In this document: positions 50,417 to 59,830 of the stretch, piece by piece | How the letters are laid out: each line of letters starts with the position of its first letter | How positions within the stretch are numbered: the first letter of the stretch is position 1 | Assembly (NCBI RefSeq): GCF_004339015.1 | Contig: NZ_SMFQ01000004.1 | Location: forward strand, 743,901-807,900 | Source: Cocleimonas flava | Lineage (GTDB): Bacteria > Pseudomonadota > Gammaproteobacteria > Thiotrichales > Thiotrichaceae | Length of the DNA: 64,000 nt | Direction: 5' to 3' | The notes under the pieces: generated by a model | Databases searched by the model: none | What the model was told of the DNA's origin: nothing | The model's input: the letters and a program-made list of their open reading frames with translations, nothing else | Made by a program: the position numbers and the translations under genes

Positions 50417-50443
50417 CACCCCCCTACTTATAGGCACTTTTTT
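50417..50443 (+). repeat. Dispersed element copy R14
   Basis: CACCCCCCTACTT, ATAGGCAC, six T. CCTA can pair with TAGG around CTTA. It ends eight bases from the uvrA stop codon and is antisense to uvrA. Confidence 0.88.
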
Positions 50444-50451
50444 AGATGCCT

Positions 50452-53280
50452 CTACAACATCGGTTTTAAATATTCACCCGTAAACGAACCTTTAACTTTA
50501 ACCACATCTTCTGGTGTACCTGTGGCGATTATCTGTCCACCTCGGCTTCCACCTTCAGGACCTAAATCGATAATCCAGTCTGCGGTTTTTATAACATCGA
50601 GATTATGTTCGATAACGATGATGGTGTTACCTTCGTCACGTAGGCGGTGTAATACCGATAACAATACTTTCACATCGTGGAAATGTAATCCAGTTGTTGG
50701 CTCATCCAGAATATAGATAGTCTTACCAGTACTGCGTTTAGATAACTCTTTTGCGAGTTTGACGCGTTGTGCTTCACCGCCTGAAATGGTTGTCGCATTT
50801 TGTCCCAGAGTGATATACGACAAACCAACATCTAATAAGGTTTGCAGTTTAGTTTTGATGCCTGGTATCGCATCGAAAAAGACTCGGGCTTCTTCGACTG
50901 TCATTTCCAAAACCTCGTAGATGTTTTTCCCTTTGTAATGAACGTTTAAGGTTTCACGGTTATAACGTTTGCCGTGACAGACATCGCACTGAACATAAAC
51001 ATCAGGCAGAAAGTGCATCTCTACTTTCGTTACACCATCTCCACGACAGGCTTCACAGCGACCGCCTTTAACATTAAAACTGAAACGTCCCGGCAAATAA
51101 CCACGAGATCGTGCTTCGGCAGTTGCCGCAAACAACTCTCTAATTGGCGTGAATACGCCCGTATACGTTGCTGGATTTGAGCGTGGAGTTCTACCTATTG
51201 GGCTTTGATTAACATCCACAACCTTGTCGAAAAAGTCTAAACCTTCGATTTTTTCAACGGGTGCGCGACGTAGCGAGCTGTTATTTAAAAAGTGAGCGAT
51301 ATTTGGATATAAAGTCGCATTGATTAAGGTCGATTTACCCGAACCAGAAACACCTGTAATACACGTCATAAGGCCAACGGGAATAGCCGCAGAAACTGAT
51401 TGCAAGTTATTACCCGTTGCACCAATCACCTTAAGCATTTTCTTTTTATCAGCTTTTACGCGTTTTTTCGGTACATCTATTTTCTGCACACCGGATAAAA
51501 ACTGACCAGTGACAGAATCTTTATTCTGCTCGATTTCTTCTGGCTTACCTTGCGCAACAATATAGCCGCCATGAGCGCCTGCACCAGGACCAATATCGAC
51601 GACATAATCAGCGAGTCGGATTGCGTCTTCATCATGCTCAACCACTATCACGGTATTGCCAAGATCACGCAGATGCCTGAGTGTTTTCAGCAGACGATCA
51701 TTATCGCGTTGATGCAAGCCTATCGATGGCTCATCTAACACATACATGACGCCAACAAGGCCAGCTCCTATTTGAGAAGCCAGACGTATACGTTGCGCTT
51801 CTCCACCCGAGAGTGTTTCTGAGCTACGACTTAAGGTTAGGTAATCAAGACCCACATTCACTAAAAATTCTAAACGCAGTTTGATTTCACGAATAATTTT
51901 ATCCGCAATTTTTCCCTGCTTTCCAGGTAGATTCAGCGTTTCGAAAAATTCAAAACATTCTCCAATCGCTTTATCCGTTATTGTTGGTAAATTTAAATCA
52001 GTGATAAATACATTGCGTGCCGCTTCGTTCAAACGCAAACCATGACAACTCGAACAGGCATGTACCGACATGTACTTTACTAACTCTTCACGCACGCCAT
52101 TTGAATCGGTTTCTTTGTAACGGCGCTCTAGATTATGGATGATTCCTTCGAAAGGATGGGTGCGAATAAAGCGCTGCCCTTTCTTACCTTCATAAGTAAA
52201 ATCTACTTTGGTTCTACCGCTACCATAAAGCACGATTTTCTGAATCTTTTTAGGCAGATCCTGAAACGGTGTTTCAATATCGAAATCGTAGTGTTCCGCT
52301 AACGATGTAATCATTTGATAGTAATAATTATTGCGCTTGTCCCAGCTTCGGATCGCGCCTTCTGCAAGACTCAGTTGCGGTTTACTGACCACTTGCTCTT
52401 CGTCAAAAACCTGTTCTACACCTAAACCATCACAGGTCGGGCATGCACCACTTGGGCTATTGAAAGAAAACAGGCGCGGCTCTAACTCTTGCAGAGAATA
52501 GCCACATAATTTACACGCGTAGTTAGCAGAGAATAGGATCTCTTCGTTGGCTTTGGCATCGTCTTCATCCATCCAAGCGATAACAGCTAAATCATCTGCC
52601 AAACGTAAGGTTGTTTCTAAAGATTCCGCTAAACGCTGTTGCATATCATCTTTGACTTTAAATCGATCAACAACGACTTCAACCGTGTGTTTTGTGCGTA
52701 ACTCAAGTTCCGGCACATCATCTAAATCGTAAACCACGCCATCGATTCGGACACGCAGAAATCCCTGACTCTTAAAGTCTTCAAACAACTGTAAATGCTC
52801 GCCTTTACGATTACGAATCACAGGTGCCAACATCATTAACTTACTGCCTTCAGGTAAAGCCATGATCTGGTCTACCATTTCACTGACTGTTTGCGCATCT
52901 AAGGCATTACCGTGCTCCGGACAACGTGGCTCACCCGCACGCGCGTATAAAAGACGAAGATAATCGTAGATTTCGGTAATCGTTCCTACGGTTGAACGCG
53001 GGTTATGCGAAGTGGTTTTTTGCTCAATGGATATGGCAGGAGATAAACCTTCGATATGATCAAGATCGGGTTTTTCCATCATCGATAAGAATTGACGAGC
53101 GTATGCAGACAGTGATTCCACATAGCGACGCTGCCCTTCAGCGAAAATCGTATCAAATGCTAACGACGACTTACCAGAACCAGAAAGCCCCGTAATGACG
53201 ATGAGTTTATCGCGAGGCAAATCCAGATCAATATTTTTAAGGTTATGTGTTCGCGCGCCGCGTAAAGATATATTATCCAT
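50452..53280 (-). CDS. uvrA: Excinuclease ABC subunit A
   Basis: The damage-recognition ATPase of nucleotide excision repair. Two ABC modules are visible: Walker [13 protein letters not shown] (about 31-42) and [11 protein letters not shown] (about 640), each with a signature [12 protein letters not shown] or [12 protein letters not shown], plus zinc fingers ([30 protein letters not shown]). The 942-residue length is standard. The gene begins 143 bases from a divergent YajR-like exporter gene. No clear SOS box was recognised. Confidence 0.97.
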   Translation of the reverse strand: MDNISLRGARTHNLKNIDLDLPRDKLIVITGLSGSGKSSLAFDTIFAEGQRRYVESLSAYARQFLSMMEKPDLDHIEGLSPAISIEQKTTSHNPRSTVGTITEIYDYLRLLYARAGEPRCPEHGNALDAQTVSEMVDQIMALPEGSKLMMLAPVIRNRKGEHLQLFEDFKSQGFLRVRIDGVVYDLDDVPELELRTKHTVEVVVDRFKVKDDMQQRLAESLETTLRLADDLAVIAWMDEDDAKANEEILFSANYACKLCGYSLQELEPRLFSFNSPSGACPTCDGLGVEQVFDEEQVVSKPQLSLAEGAIRSWDKRNNYYYQMITSLAEHYDFDIETPFQDLPKKIQKIVLYGSGRTKVDFTYEGKKGQRFIRTHPFEGIIHNLERRYKETDSNGVREELVKYMSVHACSSCHGLRLNEAARNVFITDLNLPTITDKAIGECFEFFETLNLPGKQGKIADKIIREIKLRLEFLVNVGLDYLTLSRSSETLSGGEAQRIRLASQIGAGLVGVMYVLDEPSIGLHQRDNDRLLKTLRHLRDLGNTVIVVEHDEDAIRLADYVVDIGPGAGAHGGYIVAQGKPEEIEQNKDSVTGQFLSGVQKIDVPKKRVKADKKKMLKVIGATGNNLQSVSAAIPVGLMTCITGVSGSGKSTLINATLYPNIAHFLNNSSLRRAPVEKIEGLDFFDKVVDVNQSPIGRTPRSNPATYTGVFTPIRELFAATAEARSRGYLPGRFSFNVKGGRCEACRGDGVTKVEMHFLPDVYVQCDVCHGKRYNRETLNVHYKGKNIYEVLEMTVEEARVFFDAIPGIKTKLQTLLDVGLSYITLGQNATTISGGEAQRVKLAKELSKRSTGKTIYILDEPTTGLHFHDVKVLLSVLHRLRDEGNTIIVIEHNLDVIKTADWIIDLGPEGGSRGGQIIATGTPEDVVKVKGSFTGEYLKPML

Positions 53281-53423
53281 TCTTAATTCAGTATCTGTGT
53301 TTTTAACTTAATCTGTTATTATCGCCGTCTTGATAAAAAGATAGCAACCTTTAAGTTATTAAGAAGTTTTTAACAACATTAAAGCACCCACAAAAGCCCT
53401 GCGAAGGAAAACTGCTCTGATTT

Positions 53424-54776
53424 ATGAATAAGCTCGAAACCCGCACTGCACTATCATTAGCTGCTGTTTTTGCAGCCCGCATGCTCGGCTTATTTATGAT
53501 CTTACCGATCTTGCCGCTGTTTGCCAAAGAGCTACAAAATTCCACACCTTTTCTAATAGGATTATGTATCGGTATTTATGGCCTAACTCAGGCCTCGTTA
53601 CAAATCCCTTTAGGGCTACTTTCCGATAAGATTGGTCGCAAGCCTGTCATTATTGGAGGCTTGCTGGTATTCGCTTTTGGCAGTGTTATTGCAGCGCTCT
53701 CAGATAATATTTATGTCATTATTTTAGCCAGAGCAATTCAAGGCAGTGGTGCTATTGCAGCAACCACAATGGCATTAGCTGCTGATTTAAGCCGAGAAGA
53801 TCACCGTGCAAAAGTCATGGCGTTTATCGGCATGAGTATTGGTATAGCCTTTGCAGTAGCAATGGTCGTGGGACCCTTGATTAGCCAGGTTGCTGGGCTT
53901 TCTGGCGTATTCTGGGTAACTGCCGTGTTAGCGATTATTGGCATACTGTTAATACAGTTTGTAGTACCAACCCCAACACTAACGAAAACACATCGTGATG
54001 CCGGAATTATTGGTGATTATATAAAACCTGTATTGCAGCAAAGCACCCTATTACGTATGAATCTCAGTGTGTTCTTATTACACCTTTTAATGACTGCTAA
54101 TTTCACGGTTTTACCACTAATATTCCGGGACTACTTAAACCTCGAAACGACCCAGCACTGGAAGATTTACCTACCTGTTCTGTTAATTTCAATCATCGTT
54201 TCTTTACCGATGATTATCATCGCGGAGAAATACCGCAAAATTAAAGTCATGTTCGTTATTGCCGTTGTGTTACTGGTGCTTTCTCAAGGCTTATTAGGTA
54301 TTAGTCAGGCCAGTTTTTATCCTTTGATGTTTGCCTTTTTATTATTCTTTATTGGTTTTAACTTTCTGGAAGCCGTACAACCTTCTTTGGTCGCTAAATA
54401 CTCCGATGTGAACACCAAAGGTACAGCTATGGGGGTATATTCCAGCGCCCAGTTTTTAGGTATCTTTTTCGGAGGCACAGTCGGTGGCTTGGTGATGCAA
54501 TCATGGGGCATTTCAGGTGTGTTTATTTTTGGTGCTTTGGTCGCGATTGTCTTTTTAATCGTAGCAGTAAGCTTACCAAAGCCCGACTTTTTCAAGAACC
54601 AGGTTTTTAAATTGAATTTAAACGCTTTACAAAACATTGAAAAAACAAGAAATGAATTGTTAGCGTTAGAAGGCATAAAACAAGTAGCCATCTCCAGCGA
54701 AGAACGTGTCGCCTACTTAAAAATTGACCGGTTAGTTTTTGATGAAAGTAAACTCACCAAGTTTAAAAGCGAGTAG
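53424..54776 (+). CDS. YajR-like MFS transporter
   Basis: A 450-residue major facilitator protein with twelve membrane helices. GLLSDKIGRKPVIIGG is the loop 2-3 motif A and RAIQGSGAIAAT is the motif typical of drug-proton antiporters. After the last helix a soluble domain of about 55 residues (NIEKTRNELLALEGIKQVAIS..) matches the C-terminal YAM domain of E. coli YajR in position and style. The overall sequence also resembles YajR from its opening (LSLAAVFAARMLGLFMILPI). Substrate unknown. It directly abuts the next gene (TAG then ATG). Confidence 0.87.
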   Translation: MNKLETRTALSLAAVFAARMLGLFMILPILPLFAKELQNSTPFLIGLCIGIYGLTQASLQIPLGLLSDKIGRKPVIIGGLLVFAFGSVIAALSDNIYVIILARAIQGSGAIAATTMALAADLSREDHRAKVMAFIGMSIGIAFAVAMVVGPLISQVAGLSGVFWVTAVLAIIGILLIQFVVPTPTLTKTHRDAGIIGDYIKPVLQQSTLLRMNLSVFLLHLLMTANFTVLPLIFRDYLNLETTQHWKIYLPVLLISIIVSLPMIIIAEKYRKIKVMFVIAVVLLVLSQGLLGISQASFYPLMFAFLLFFIGFNFLEAVQPSLVAKYSDVNTKGTAMGVYSSAQFLGIFFGGTVGGLVMQSWGISGVFIFGALVAIVFLIVAVSLPKPDFFKNQVFKLNLNALQNIEKTRNELLALEGIKQVAISSEERVAYLKIDRLVFDESKLTKFKSE

Positions 54777-55769
54777 ATGACCAAGCTAAAAACAATCTTC
54801 GGAATTGCCCAATCCCCAGTCAGCCACATTGAGAAAATAGTATCCGCAACGGGGGGATTTACAGCTATTTTCTTCATTATCATTATTAGCCAACAAATGC
54901 TGAGTGGTGATACTAGCAGTACCGCCTTAATCATCGCTTCTATGGGCGCTTCTGCGGTATTGCTGTTTGCTGTTCCACACGGCCCACTCTCCCAGCCCTG
55001 GCCGGTGATTGGCGGTCATCTGATCTCAGCTTTGATTGGGGTAAGTTGTGCGAAATTGATTCCCAACGAATTGATGGCAGCGAGCCTTGCGGTCGGCATT
55101 GCGATTGGTGCGATGTATTATTTGAAGTGCATCCACCCGCCTGGTGGTGCAACGGCGTTGTCAGCAGTCATCGGGGGAAGTGCCACGCATGAGTTAGGCT
55201 ACCAGTTTATTCTCACCCCTATTCTTCTCAATGTTGTTGTGATTTTGATGGTCGGCATTTTATTTAACTATCCATTTGCCTGGCGTCGTTACCCCTTTTT
55301 ATTGCATCGCTTTTCACAACAAAAGCAAAATCAGATTGAGACACCAAGTCCTGACACTGAAGTGATTCCATCAATCACACACGAAGATTTCGTTTATGCA
55401 CTGAGTGAGATTGATTCTTTTATTGATGTTAGTGAATATGATTTGATTCGAATCTATAACATTGCGACTAAAAAATCGCAGCAGGCATCATTCGATCCGA
55501 AGAAAATGATTGTAGGCAGTTATTACAGCAGCGCCAAACATGGCGAGAACTGGACGGTACGCCAGATTGTCGATGAATCCTCTCCTAATATTGAAGGCAC
55601 TAAAAGTGCAGATCCAGATAAAGATATCGTAATTTATAAAGTCATCGAAGGAAAAAACAAACGCAGCTCTGGCTACTCAACCCGCAAGGAGTTTCTGGAA
55701 TGGGCTAAACATCAGGTTGAACCCGATGGCAAGGCATGGAAAATACTAGAACACACCCCCCCACTTTGA
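54777..55769 (+). CDS. HPP family membrane protein with soluble C-terminal domain
   Basis: A 330-residue protein. The first 180 residues hold about four membrane helices and the HPP signature KCIHPPGGATALSAVIGG; VPHGPLSQPWPVIGGH is the other conserved loop. Some HPP proteins are nitrite transporters in plastids and cyanobacteria; the role here is unknown. Residues about 185-330 are soluble, charged and not recognised. The ATG follows the yajR-like stop with no gap, so the pair is co-translated. The last residues (HTPPL) and the TGA stop are supplied by repeat copy R15. Confidence 0.83.
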   Translation: MTKLKTIFGIAQSPVSHIEKIVSATGGFTAIFFIIIISQQMLSGDTSSTALIIASMGASAVLLFAVPHGPLSQPWPVIGGHLISALIGVSCAKLIPNELMAASLAVGIAIGAMYYLKCIHPPGGATALSAVIGGSATHELGYQFILTPILLNVVVILMVGILFNYPFAWRRYPFLLHRFSQQKQNQIETPSPDTEVIPSITHEDFVYALSEIDSFIDVSEYDLIRIYNIATKKSQQASFDPKKMIVGSYYSSAKHGENWTVRQIVDESSPNIEGTKSADPDKDIVIYKVIEGKNKRSSGYSTRKEFLEWAKHQVEPDGKAWKILEHTPPL

Positions 55770-55780
55770 GGCTGTTTTTT
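55754..55780 (+). repeat. Dispersed element copy R15, supplies a stop codon
   Basis: CACCCCCCCACTT, TGAGGCTG, six T. The TGA at 55767-55769 is the stop of the HPP gene. The copy also ends 26 bases from the stop of the converging lipoprotein gene. Confidence 0.87.
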
Positions 55781-55806
55781 CAAAAATCGATTCGGTCAAC
55801 ACTTGC

Positions 55807-57090
55807 CTAAAACATCGAACATTTACCAAACATCAAACCCATAGATTCATTAAGAATATATTCTTTTAGATTTTTAGCCTTTCTCTTATCTTTAACCAGC
55901 TGTTTAGTTTTGTAATCAATTTTAAGGTCTGGACTGACTTCTTTACTAAACTCCCATTCCTTTGCTTTGTTAAAGAGGTAAGCCTTTCTCGTACACGTCT
56001 TTTCGTTGTTTTCTAATACCGTAATATTGGCTGTGCACAGGCCAATCTCTTTCGTGCTTCTGCAACGTATGCTGGAATCAATATGATTGTTGAGTTTTTT
56101 CTCTTCAAGAAAACGTTCGACTTTCTCATACGTTGCCACTTTCATTTGATCCGTTTCTCGCTTTTTGCCCTTTCTAGAAACCTGGATCAGCTCTGTTGGC
56201 GTCAGTATTCTATCAGCTACCCACCCTTCGGCTTGTTTAAGCATGTGCACGCGTGTGAGTGCCGTTTGATCTTCCGCCGTTTTGTGGCTAAAAACTAGCA
56301 ATCCTGCTACGCCTTCGCTTTTGCCTTTGGCGTTTTTATCACTGCTGAATTGAACGTGCTTCAAAATTAATGCCGAAACACCTGTTTTTTGTTTGAGGTA
56401 ATCTCTTGTAACAAGTTCTAGTGTGCGAAAACTATCGTAATGCCTATCAAGTTTTCCATCCTTAACACGAATATCACCGATGGTTGCGAATGATTTCCCT
56501 TGAACATGATAAATACCGTCCTTTGCATCACCCGTTTTAACATCGACGTTAATAGGCATTCCCAAGTTGGATAACTTGCCTGTGGTTATTACCCCATTGG
56601 TATTCCTTAGAAAAGTTGATTTAGGTAGTTTTTCTCCTGCTGGTGTTATTTGTAGTGTCGTTGTTTGGTTACTTAATCGAATAATAGAATCGGGTTTTAG
56701 GTTTTTAACATCGATATCTAACGCCCAATCAGGAAAAAAGTCCTTACCCTTTCTGAATTCTATTTTTCCATTTTTGGCCAGATAATCGATCAAGGGAATA
56801 GCATCATCCTTTACCATTTTCCCATCAACAAAAGACATAGAAGAAGACGGGTCTGATAGACGTACATCATCAGGGATTCGCTTTTCACCGTTGTTCCATA
56901 TAATCGATAACGGTTGATTGCTTATGGGTTTAGGTGCTGACTTGTGTGTTTCTGCCTTTGATTTTGCAGCCTCGGCTTCAGTTGGCTCAACGTCATTTGG
57001 TGACGTACTCTCATAAGATAATTCGCAAGCATTCAGCAGAATTGCAGATAGCAAAAGAATTGAAAGACGACCTAATCTCTGTTTGTTCAC
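55807..57090 (-). CDS. Lipoprotein of unknown function
   Basis: A 427-residue lipoprotein: signal peptide with lipobox LLNAC (C22) and a GTG start at 57090 with AAGG eight bases upstream. The mature part is soluble, rich in Lys, Asp and Ser, with predicted beta structure, and has four further cysteines near the C-terminus (RCRSTKEIGLC, KTCTRKAY, FGKC). I recognise no domain. Directly upstream of the start (57091-57135) the sequence TTGTTGAATA recurs about three times. It is bracketed by R15 and R16. Confidence 0.7.
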   Translation of the reverse strand: MNKQRLGRLSILLLSAILLNACELSYESTSPNDVEPTEAEAAKSKAETHKSAPKPISNQPLSIIWNNGEKRIPDDVRLSDPSSSMSFVDGKMVKDDAIPLIDYLAKNGKIEFRKGKDFFPDWALDIDVKNLKPDSIIRLSNQTTTLQITPAGEKLPKSTFLRNTNGVITTGKLSNLGMPINVDVKTGDAKDGIYHVQGKSFATIGDIRVKDGKLDRHYDSFRTLELVTRDYLKQKTGVSALILKHVQFSSDKNAKGKSEGVAGLLVFSHKTAEDQTALTRVHMLKQAEGWVADRILTPTELIQVSRKGKKRETDQMKVATYEKVERFLEEKKLNNHIDSSIRCRSTKEIGLCTANITVLENNEKTCTRKAYLFNKAKEWEFSKEVSPDLKIDYKTKQLVKDKRKAKNLKEYILNESMGLMFGKCSMF

Positions 57091-57317
57091 GTTGAATACC
57101 TTGTTGTTGAATACTGTTGTTGAATATTGTTGTTTTTATTTTGCAGCTATTATTTTCCCGGTGTTCTGGATGTATTAATAGTCTGTGTATTCTAAGTGTT
57201 ACTCACTGAACTAGGTCTGAATTCGAGTATTTTGCTCTCTGAAAGCAAAGAAAGGATGTATGAAGGATGAAAACGAGAATAGGAATAAGGGAATGTATTA
57301 TTCGTTTATGAATAATA

Positions 57318-57344
57318 CACCCCCCTACTTTCAGGGCTTTTTTT
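57318..57344 (+). repeat. Dispersed element copy R16
   Basis: CACCCCCCTACTT, TCAGGGC, seven T. Its T run overlaps the TAA stop (57343-57345) of the leftward transhydrogenase-like gene, to which it is antisense. Confidence 0.87.
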
Positions 57345-58647
57345 ACCAATAACTGATTGCGTCACGGTAAATATTTTCAAGATCAACGAGGTTACTTTCT
57401 CTCGGTGCATTTGCGATCGCACGCCCTTGACGAATAGAAGATTCAGCTAATCGTGTCACATCATTTTCAGTAAAACCAACGCCACTCAAACCGTTCGGAA
57501 TATTCGTGCCACGCATCAATTCGATAATACGGTTGGCAACCACTTCACCCGCATCTGCTGTGCTCGCGCCGCGTTGGTCTGCTTGTAAAAATGTCGCTGC
57601 TTCAAGATGTCTTTCAGGTGTTGCTTCCGCGGTATATCTAAATGTGGCGGGTGCAGTCACGACAACGCTGATACCGTGTGGCACAAACGGAGATTTAACA
57701 TCATAACCTTCGGTAGTGATGTCATGCATTAAGTGGGTCACACCATACGATAAGGCATGCGGCAAATGTGTTCCTGAATTACCAAAAGCCATGCCCGCCA
57801 ACGCTGATCCCCACATGAGTTGATCTCTGGCTTCATGGTCACTCGCATCTGTAACACCACGTATTAGGTATTCACCCGCTATTTTTAACGCTTGTGTCGC
57901 CGCTAGATCACTCCAGGGGTTTGCTCCCTGAGTGAGTGGTCGAGCATTCGGGTTTTTAACCTTATCCCATTGCGTATAAGCTCTTGCGGTATAACATTCG
58001 AGTGCATGACTGAGTAAATCAAAGCCTGTGGATGCAACCGCTTTCGGTGTGAGAGACTCACAACAGGTCGGATCAATAACAGCCTGATCGGGCAACATAT
58101 ACGGGCTGGCAAACACAAATTTGGTGTTCAGCTCGCGAATTCGAATCACTGAAATCGAGGTACATTCAGAACCCGTACCCGCAGTTGTTGGGCAGGCAAT
58201 ATGCGGTAATAACGGCCCTGGTATCGGCTTACCTTCACCCACAGGTGGTGCAAAGTAATCACGTACTGGCGCAGGAAACTTCGCGCAAACCATTGCCGCT
58301 TTCGCCACATCAATAACCGAACCGCCACCGACCGAAATCACGCCATCAAAATCATGGCTAGTAAGGAATTTTGCCGCATCGTCAACGCACACATCATCCG
58401 GCTCGATAAGAATATCAGAGAAAACCTGGTAATCAATTCCCGCTTTTTTTAGTGAATTGGTAACCGTCTCTATATAAGGTCCCTCTTTCAAAAAATTATC
58501 AGTAAATAGTGCAACACTCGACATTTTTAGTGATTGAGCACGTTCACCGACTTCAGCCAGTGTGCCTCTGCCAAAGGTTACTTTTGGAATTGCGATAGTA
58601 AAACTATCTGCCCCATGATCGCAGGGTGCGAAATATTGACAAGCCAT
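57343..58647 (-). CDS. Hydroxyacid-oxoacid transhydrogenase-like iron-containing alcohol dehydrogenase
   Basis: A 434-residue group III alcohol dehydrogenase fold: GGGSVIDVAKAAMVCA binds the cofactor, and GFDLLSHALECYTARAY and the later HLPHALSYG and FVPHGISVVV carry the metal histidines. The CPTTAGTGSECTSISV and RPLTQGANPWSDLAATQAL segments follow the ADHFE1-type enzymes, which oxidise 4-hydroxybutyrate while reducing 2-oxoglutarate to D-2-hydroxyglutarate. A plain alcohol dehydrogenase role remains possible. GGGAG precedes the ATG. The stop is inside R16. Confidence 0.8.
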   Translation of the reverse strand: MACQYFAPCDHGADSFTIAIPKVTFGRGTLAEVGERAQSLKMSSVALFTDNFLKEGPYIETVTNSLKKAGIDYQVFSDILIEPDDVCVDDAAKFLTSHDFDGVISVGGGSVIDVAKAAMVCAKFPAPVRDYFAPPVGEGKPIPGPLLPHIACPTTAGTGSECTSISVIRIRELNTKFVFASPYMLPDQAVIDPTCCESLTPKAVASTGFDLLSHALECYTARAYTQWDKVKNPNARPLTQGANPWSDLAATQALKIAGEYLIRGVTDASDHEARDQLMWGSALAGMAFGNSGTHLPHALSYGVTHLMHDITTEGYDVKSPFVPHGISVVVTAPATFRYTAEATPERHLEAATFLQADQRGASTADAGEVVANRIIELMRGTNIPNGLSGVGFTENDVTRLAESSIRQGRAIANAPRESNLVDLENIYRDAISYW

Positions 58648-58743
58648 TTGAATCTCCCATTTTTTGTATTCAAAAGGATAGTTCTAAAACTCGAAGCTTG
58701 CCAAATTAATCGGTGTTTTTGATTTAATGATAACTATTATTGT

Positions 58744-58769
58744 CACCCCCCTACTTAGGAGCCTTTTTT
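58744..58769 (+). repeat. Dispersed element copy R17
   Basis: CACCCCCCTACTT, AGGAGCC, six T. It lies in the 186-base gap between two divergent genes, 96 bases upstream of the leftward gene start and 64 upstream of the rightward one, so it can terminate neither. Confidence 0.86.
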
Positions 58770-58833
58770 ATTCTATTCTTAAATTAAGATTAAAGAATTA
58801 ACACATAGAGTTATCAAACATGAGAGGGAAAGC

Positions 58834-59580
58834 ATGAACAAAGTTGCATTGATCACAGGTTCCAGTCGGGGTATTGGTGCGGCAACCGCTATTCGTTTGG
58901 CAAAGGATGGCTATGATATTTGCGTTAACTATCACAACGATGAAGCATCTGCGAACCTTGTTGTGGATGAGGTCCGAAAACACGGACGCTTAGCGATTGC
59001 TGTAAAAGCTGATGTTTCGATTGAAGCTGACGTGGCACATCTATTCGATATCATCGATCTGGAATTTGGAACACTACACACGCTGATCAATAACGCAGGA
59101 ATCTTAATGCAGCAATGTCGAGTAGAAGAATTAGATGCAGATAGAATCAATAAAATCCTGACCACTAACGTCACCAGCTATTTCATTTGTTCCCGAGAAG
59201 CGATTAAACGTATGTCGCCAAAACATGGAGGGCAAGGCGGAACCATCGTCAACGTCTCTTCAGCGGCTGCGCGTTTAGGTTCTGGCGGTGAATATGTTGA
59301 TTATGCAGCGTCAAAAGGGGCTATTGATTCTCTAACATTAGGTTTAGCAACTGAACTTGCAGAAGAGAACATTCGTGTAAATGGGGTTAGGCCTGGTGTA
59401 ATTTATACCGATATACATAGCGATGGCGGTGAACCAGATCGCGTGGACAGGATAAAAAAGCATATTCCATTGAAACGTGGGGGCAAAGCAGAGGAAGTGG
59501 CGGCTGCTATCGCATGGTTAGTATCGGATGAGTCCAGCTATACAACGGGTACTTTTATTGAGGTAACTGGAGGTAGATAA
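58834..59580 (+). CDS. Short-chain dehydrogenase/reductase
   Basis: A 248-residue classical SDR: NAD(P)-binding TGSSRGIGAAT (8-18), NNAG in TLINNAGIL, and the catalytic Ser, Tyr and Lys in VNVSSAAARLG and YAASKG. It resembles the glucose-1-dehydrogenase / YgfF-like oxidoreductases, but substrate cannot be read from sequence. GAGGGA precedes the ATG. It is divergent from the transhydrogenase-like gene, with R17 in the shared upstream region. Confidence 0.88.
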   Translation: MNKVALITGSSRGIGAATAIRLAKDGYDICVNYHNDEASANLVVDEVRKHGRLAIAVKADVSIEADVAHLFDIIDLEFGTLHTLINNAGILMQQCRVEELDADRINKILTTNVTSYFICSREAIKRMSPKHGGQGGTIVNVSSAAARLGSGGEYVDYAASKGAIDSLTLGLATELAEENIRVNGVRPGVIYTDIHSDGGEPDRVDRIKKHIPLKRGGKAEEVAAAIAWLVSDESSYTTGTFIEVTGGR

Positions 59581-59599
59581 AATGCGGATAGTGACTAAA

Positions 59600-59620
59600 C
59601 GTTAACAGCAAGTGTTAACG
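59600..59620. other. 8-bp hairpin after the SDR gene
   Basis: CGTTAACA and TGTTAACG pair over GCAAG, 19 bases after the SDR stop. Then TCTCATGC and five T follow, so it may be a weak terminator. Further right a second stem, GCACCT with AGGTGC (near 59650-59667), and the direct repeat AATAGGCACGAG (twice) fill the gap. Confidence 0.5.
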
Positions 59621-59772
59621 TCTCATGCTTTTTAAAACGCATTCTTTGAGCACCTTTTTTAGGTGCCTTTAATAGGCACGAGTAATAGGCACGAGTTTCA
59701 AACATTTGTTTCTAGTATTGAGGTATAAACATCGAGGTATAAAAAGCGATGTCTAAAAGTCACACATACTAA

Positions 59773-59794
59773 ACAGGCTCTAGAAAGAGCCTGT
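59773..59794 (-). terminator. 9-bp hairpin downstream of marR
   Basis: ACAGGCTCT and AGAGCCTGT pair over AGAA, 36 bases after the leftward marR stop. Only three T follow on the minus strand, so termination would be weak. Confidence 0.5.
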
Positions 59795-59830
59795 GAATTA
59801 ACAATGATAGTATTTTTTATAGAAAATAAA

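Larger units (their letters stand above)
49907..50451. other. 545-base intergenic region upstream of the giant gene
   Basis: It is very AT-rich, holds the presumed promoter region of the giant gene and two element copies (R13, R14). A 27-codon frame at 50304-50387 (MSIETVMKAKQHVVDVLAG and eight more residues) lacks a ribosome binding site and may be a gene remnant or chance. Nothing else is recognisable. Confidence 0.55.

Noticed and set aside
11692-59604. Shared 16-base string AGTGACTAAACGTTAA at the bamB end and after the SDR gene
   Set aside because: In one case it is coding plus stop and in the other intergenic. Flanks do not match, so I treat it as coincidence.
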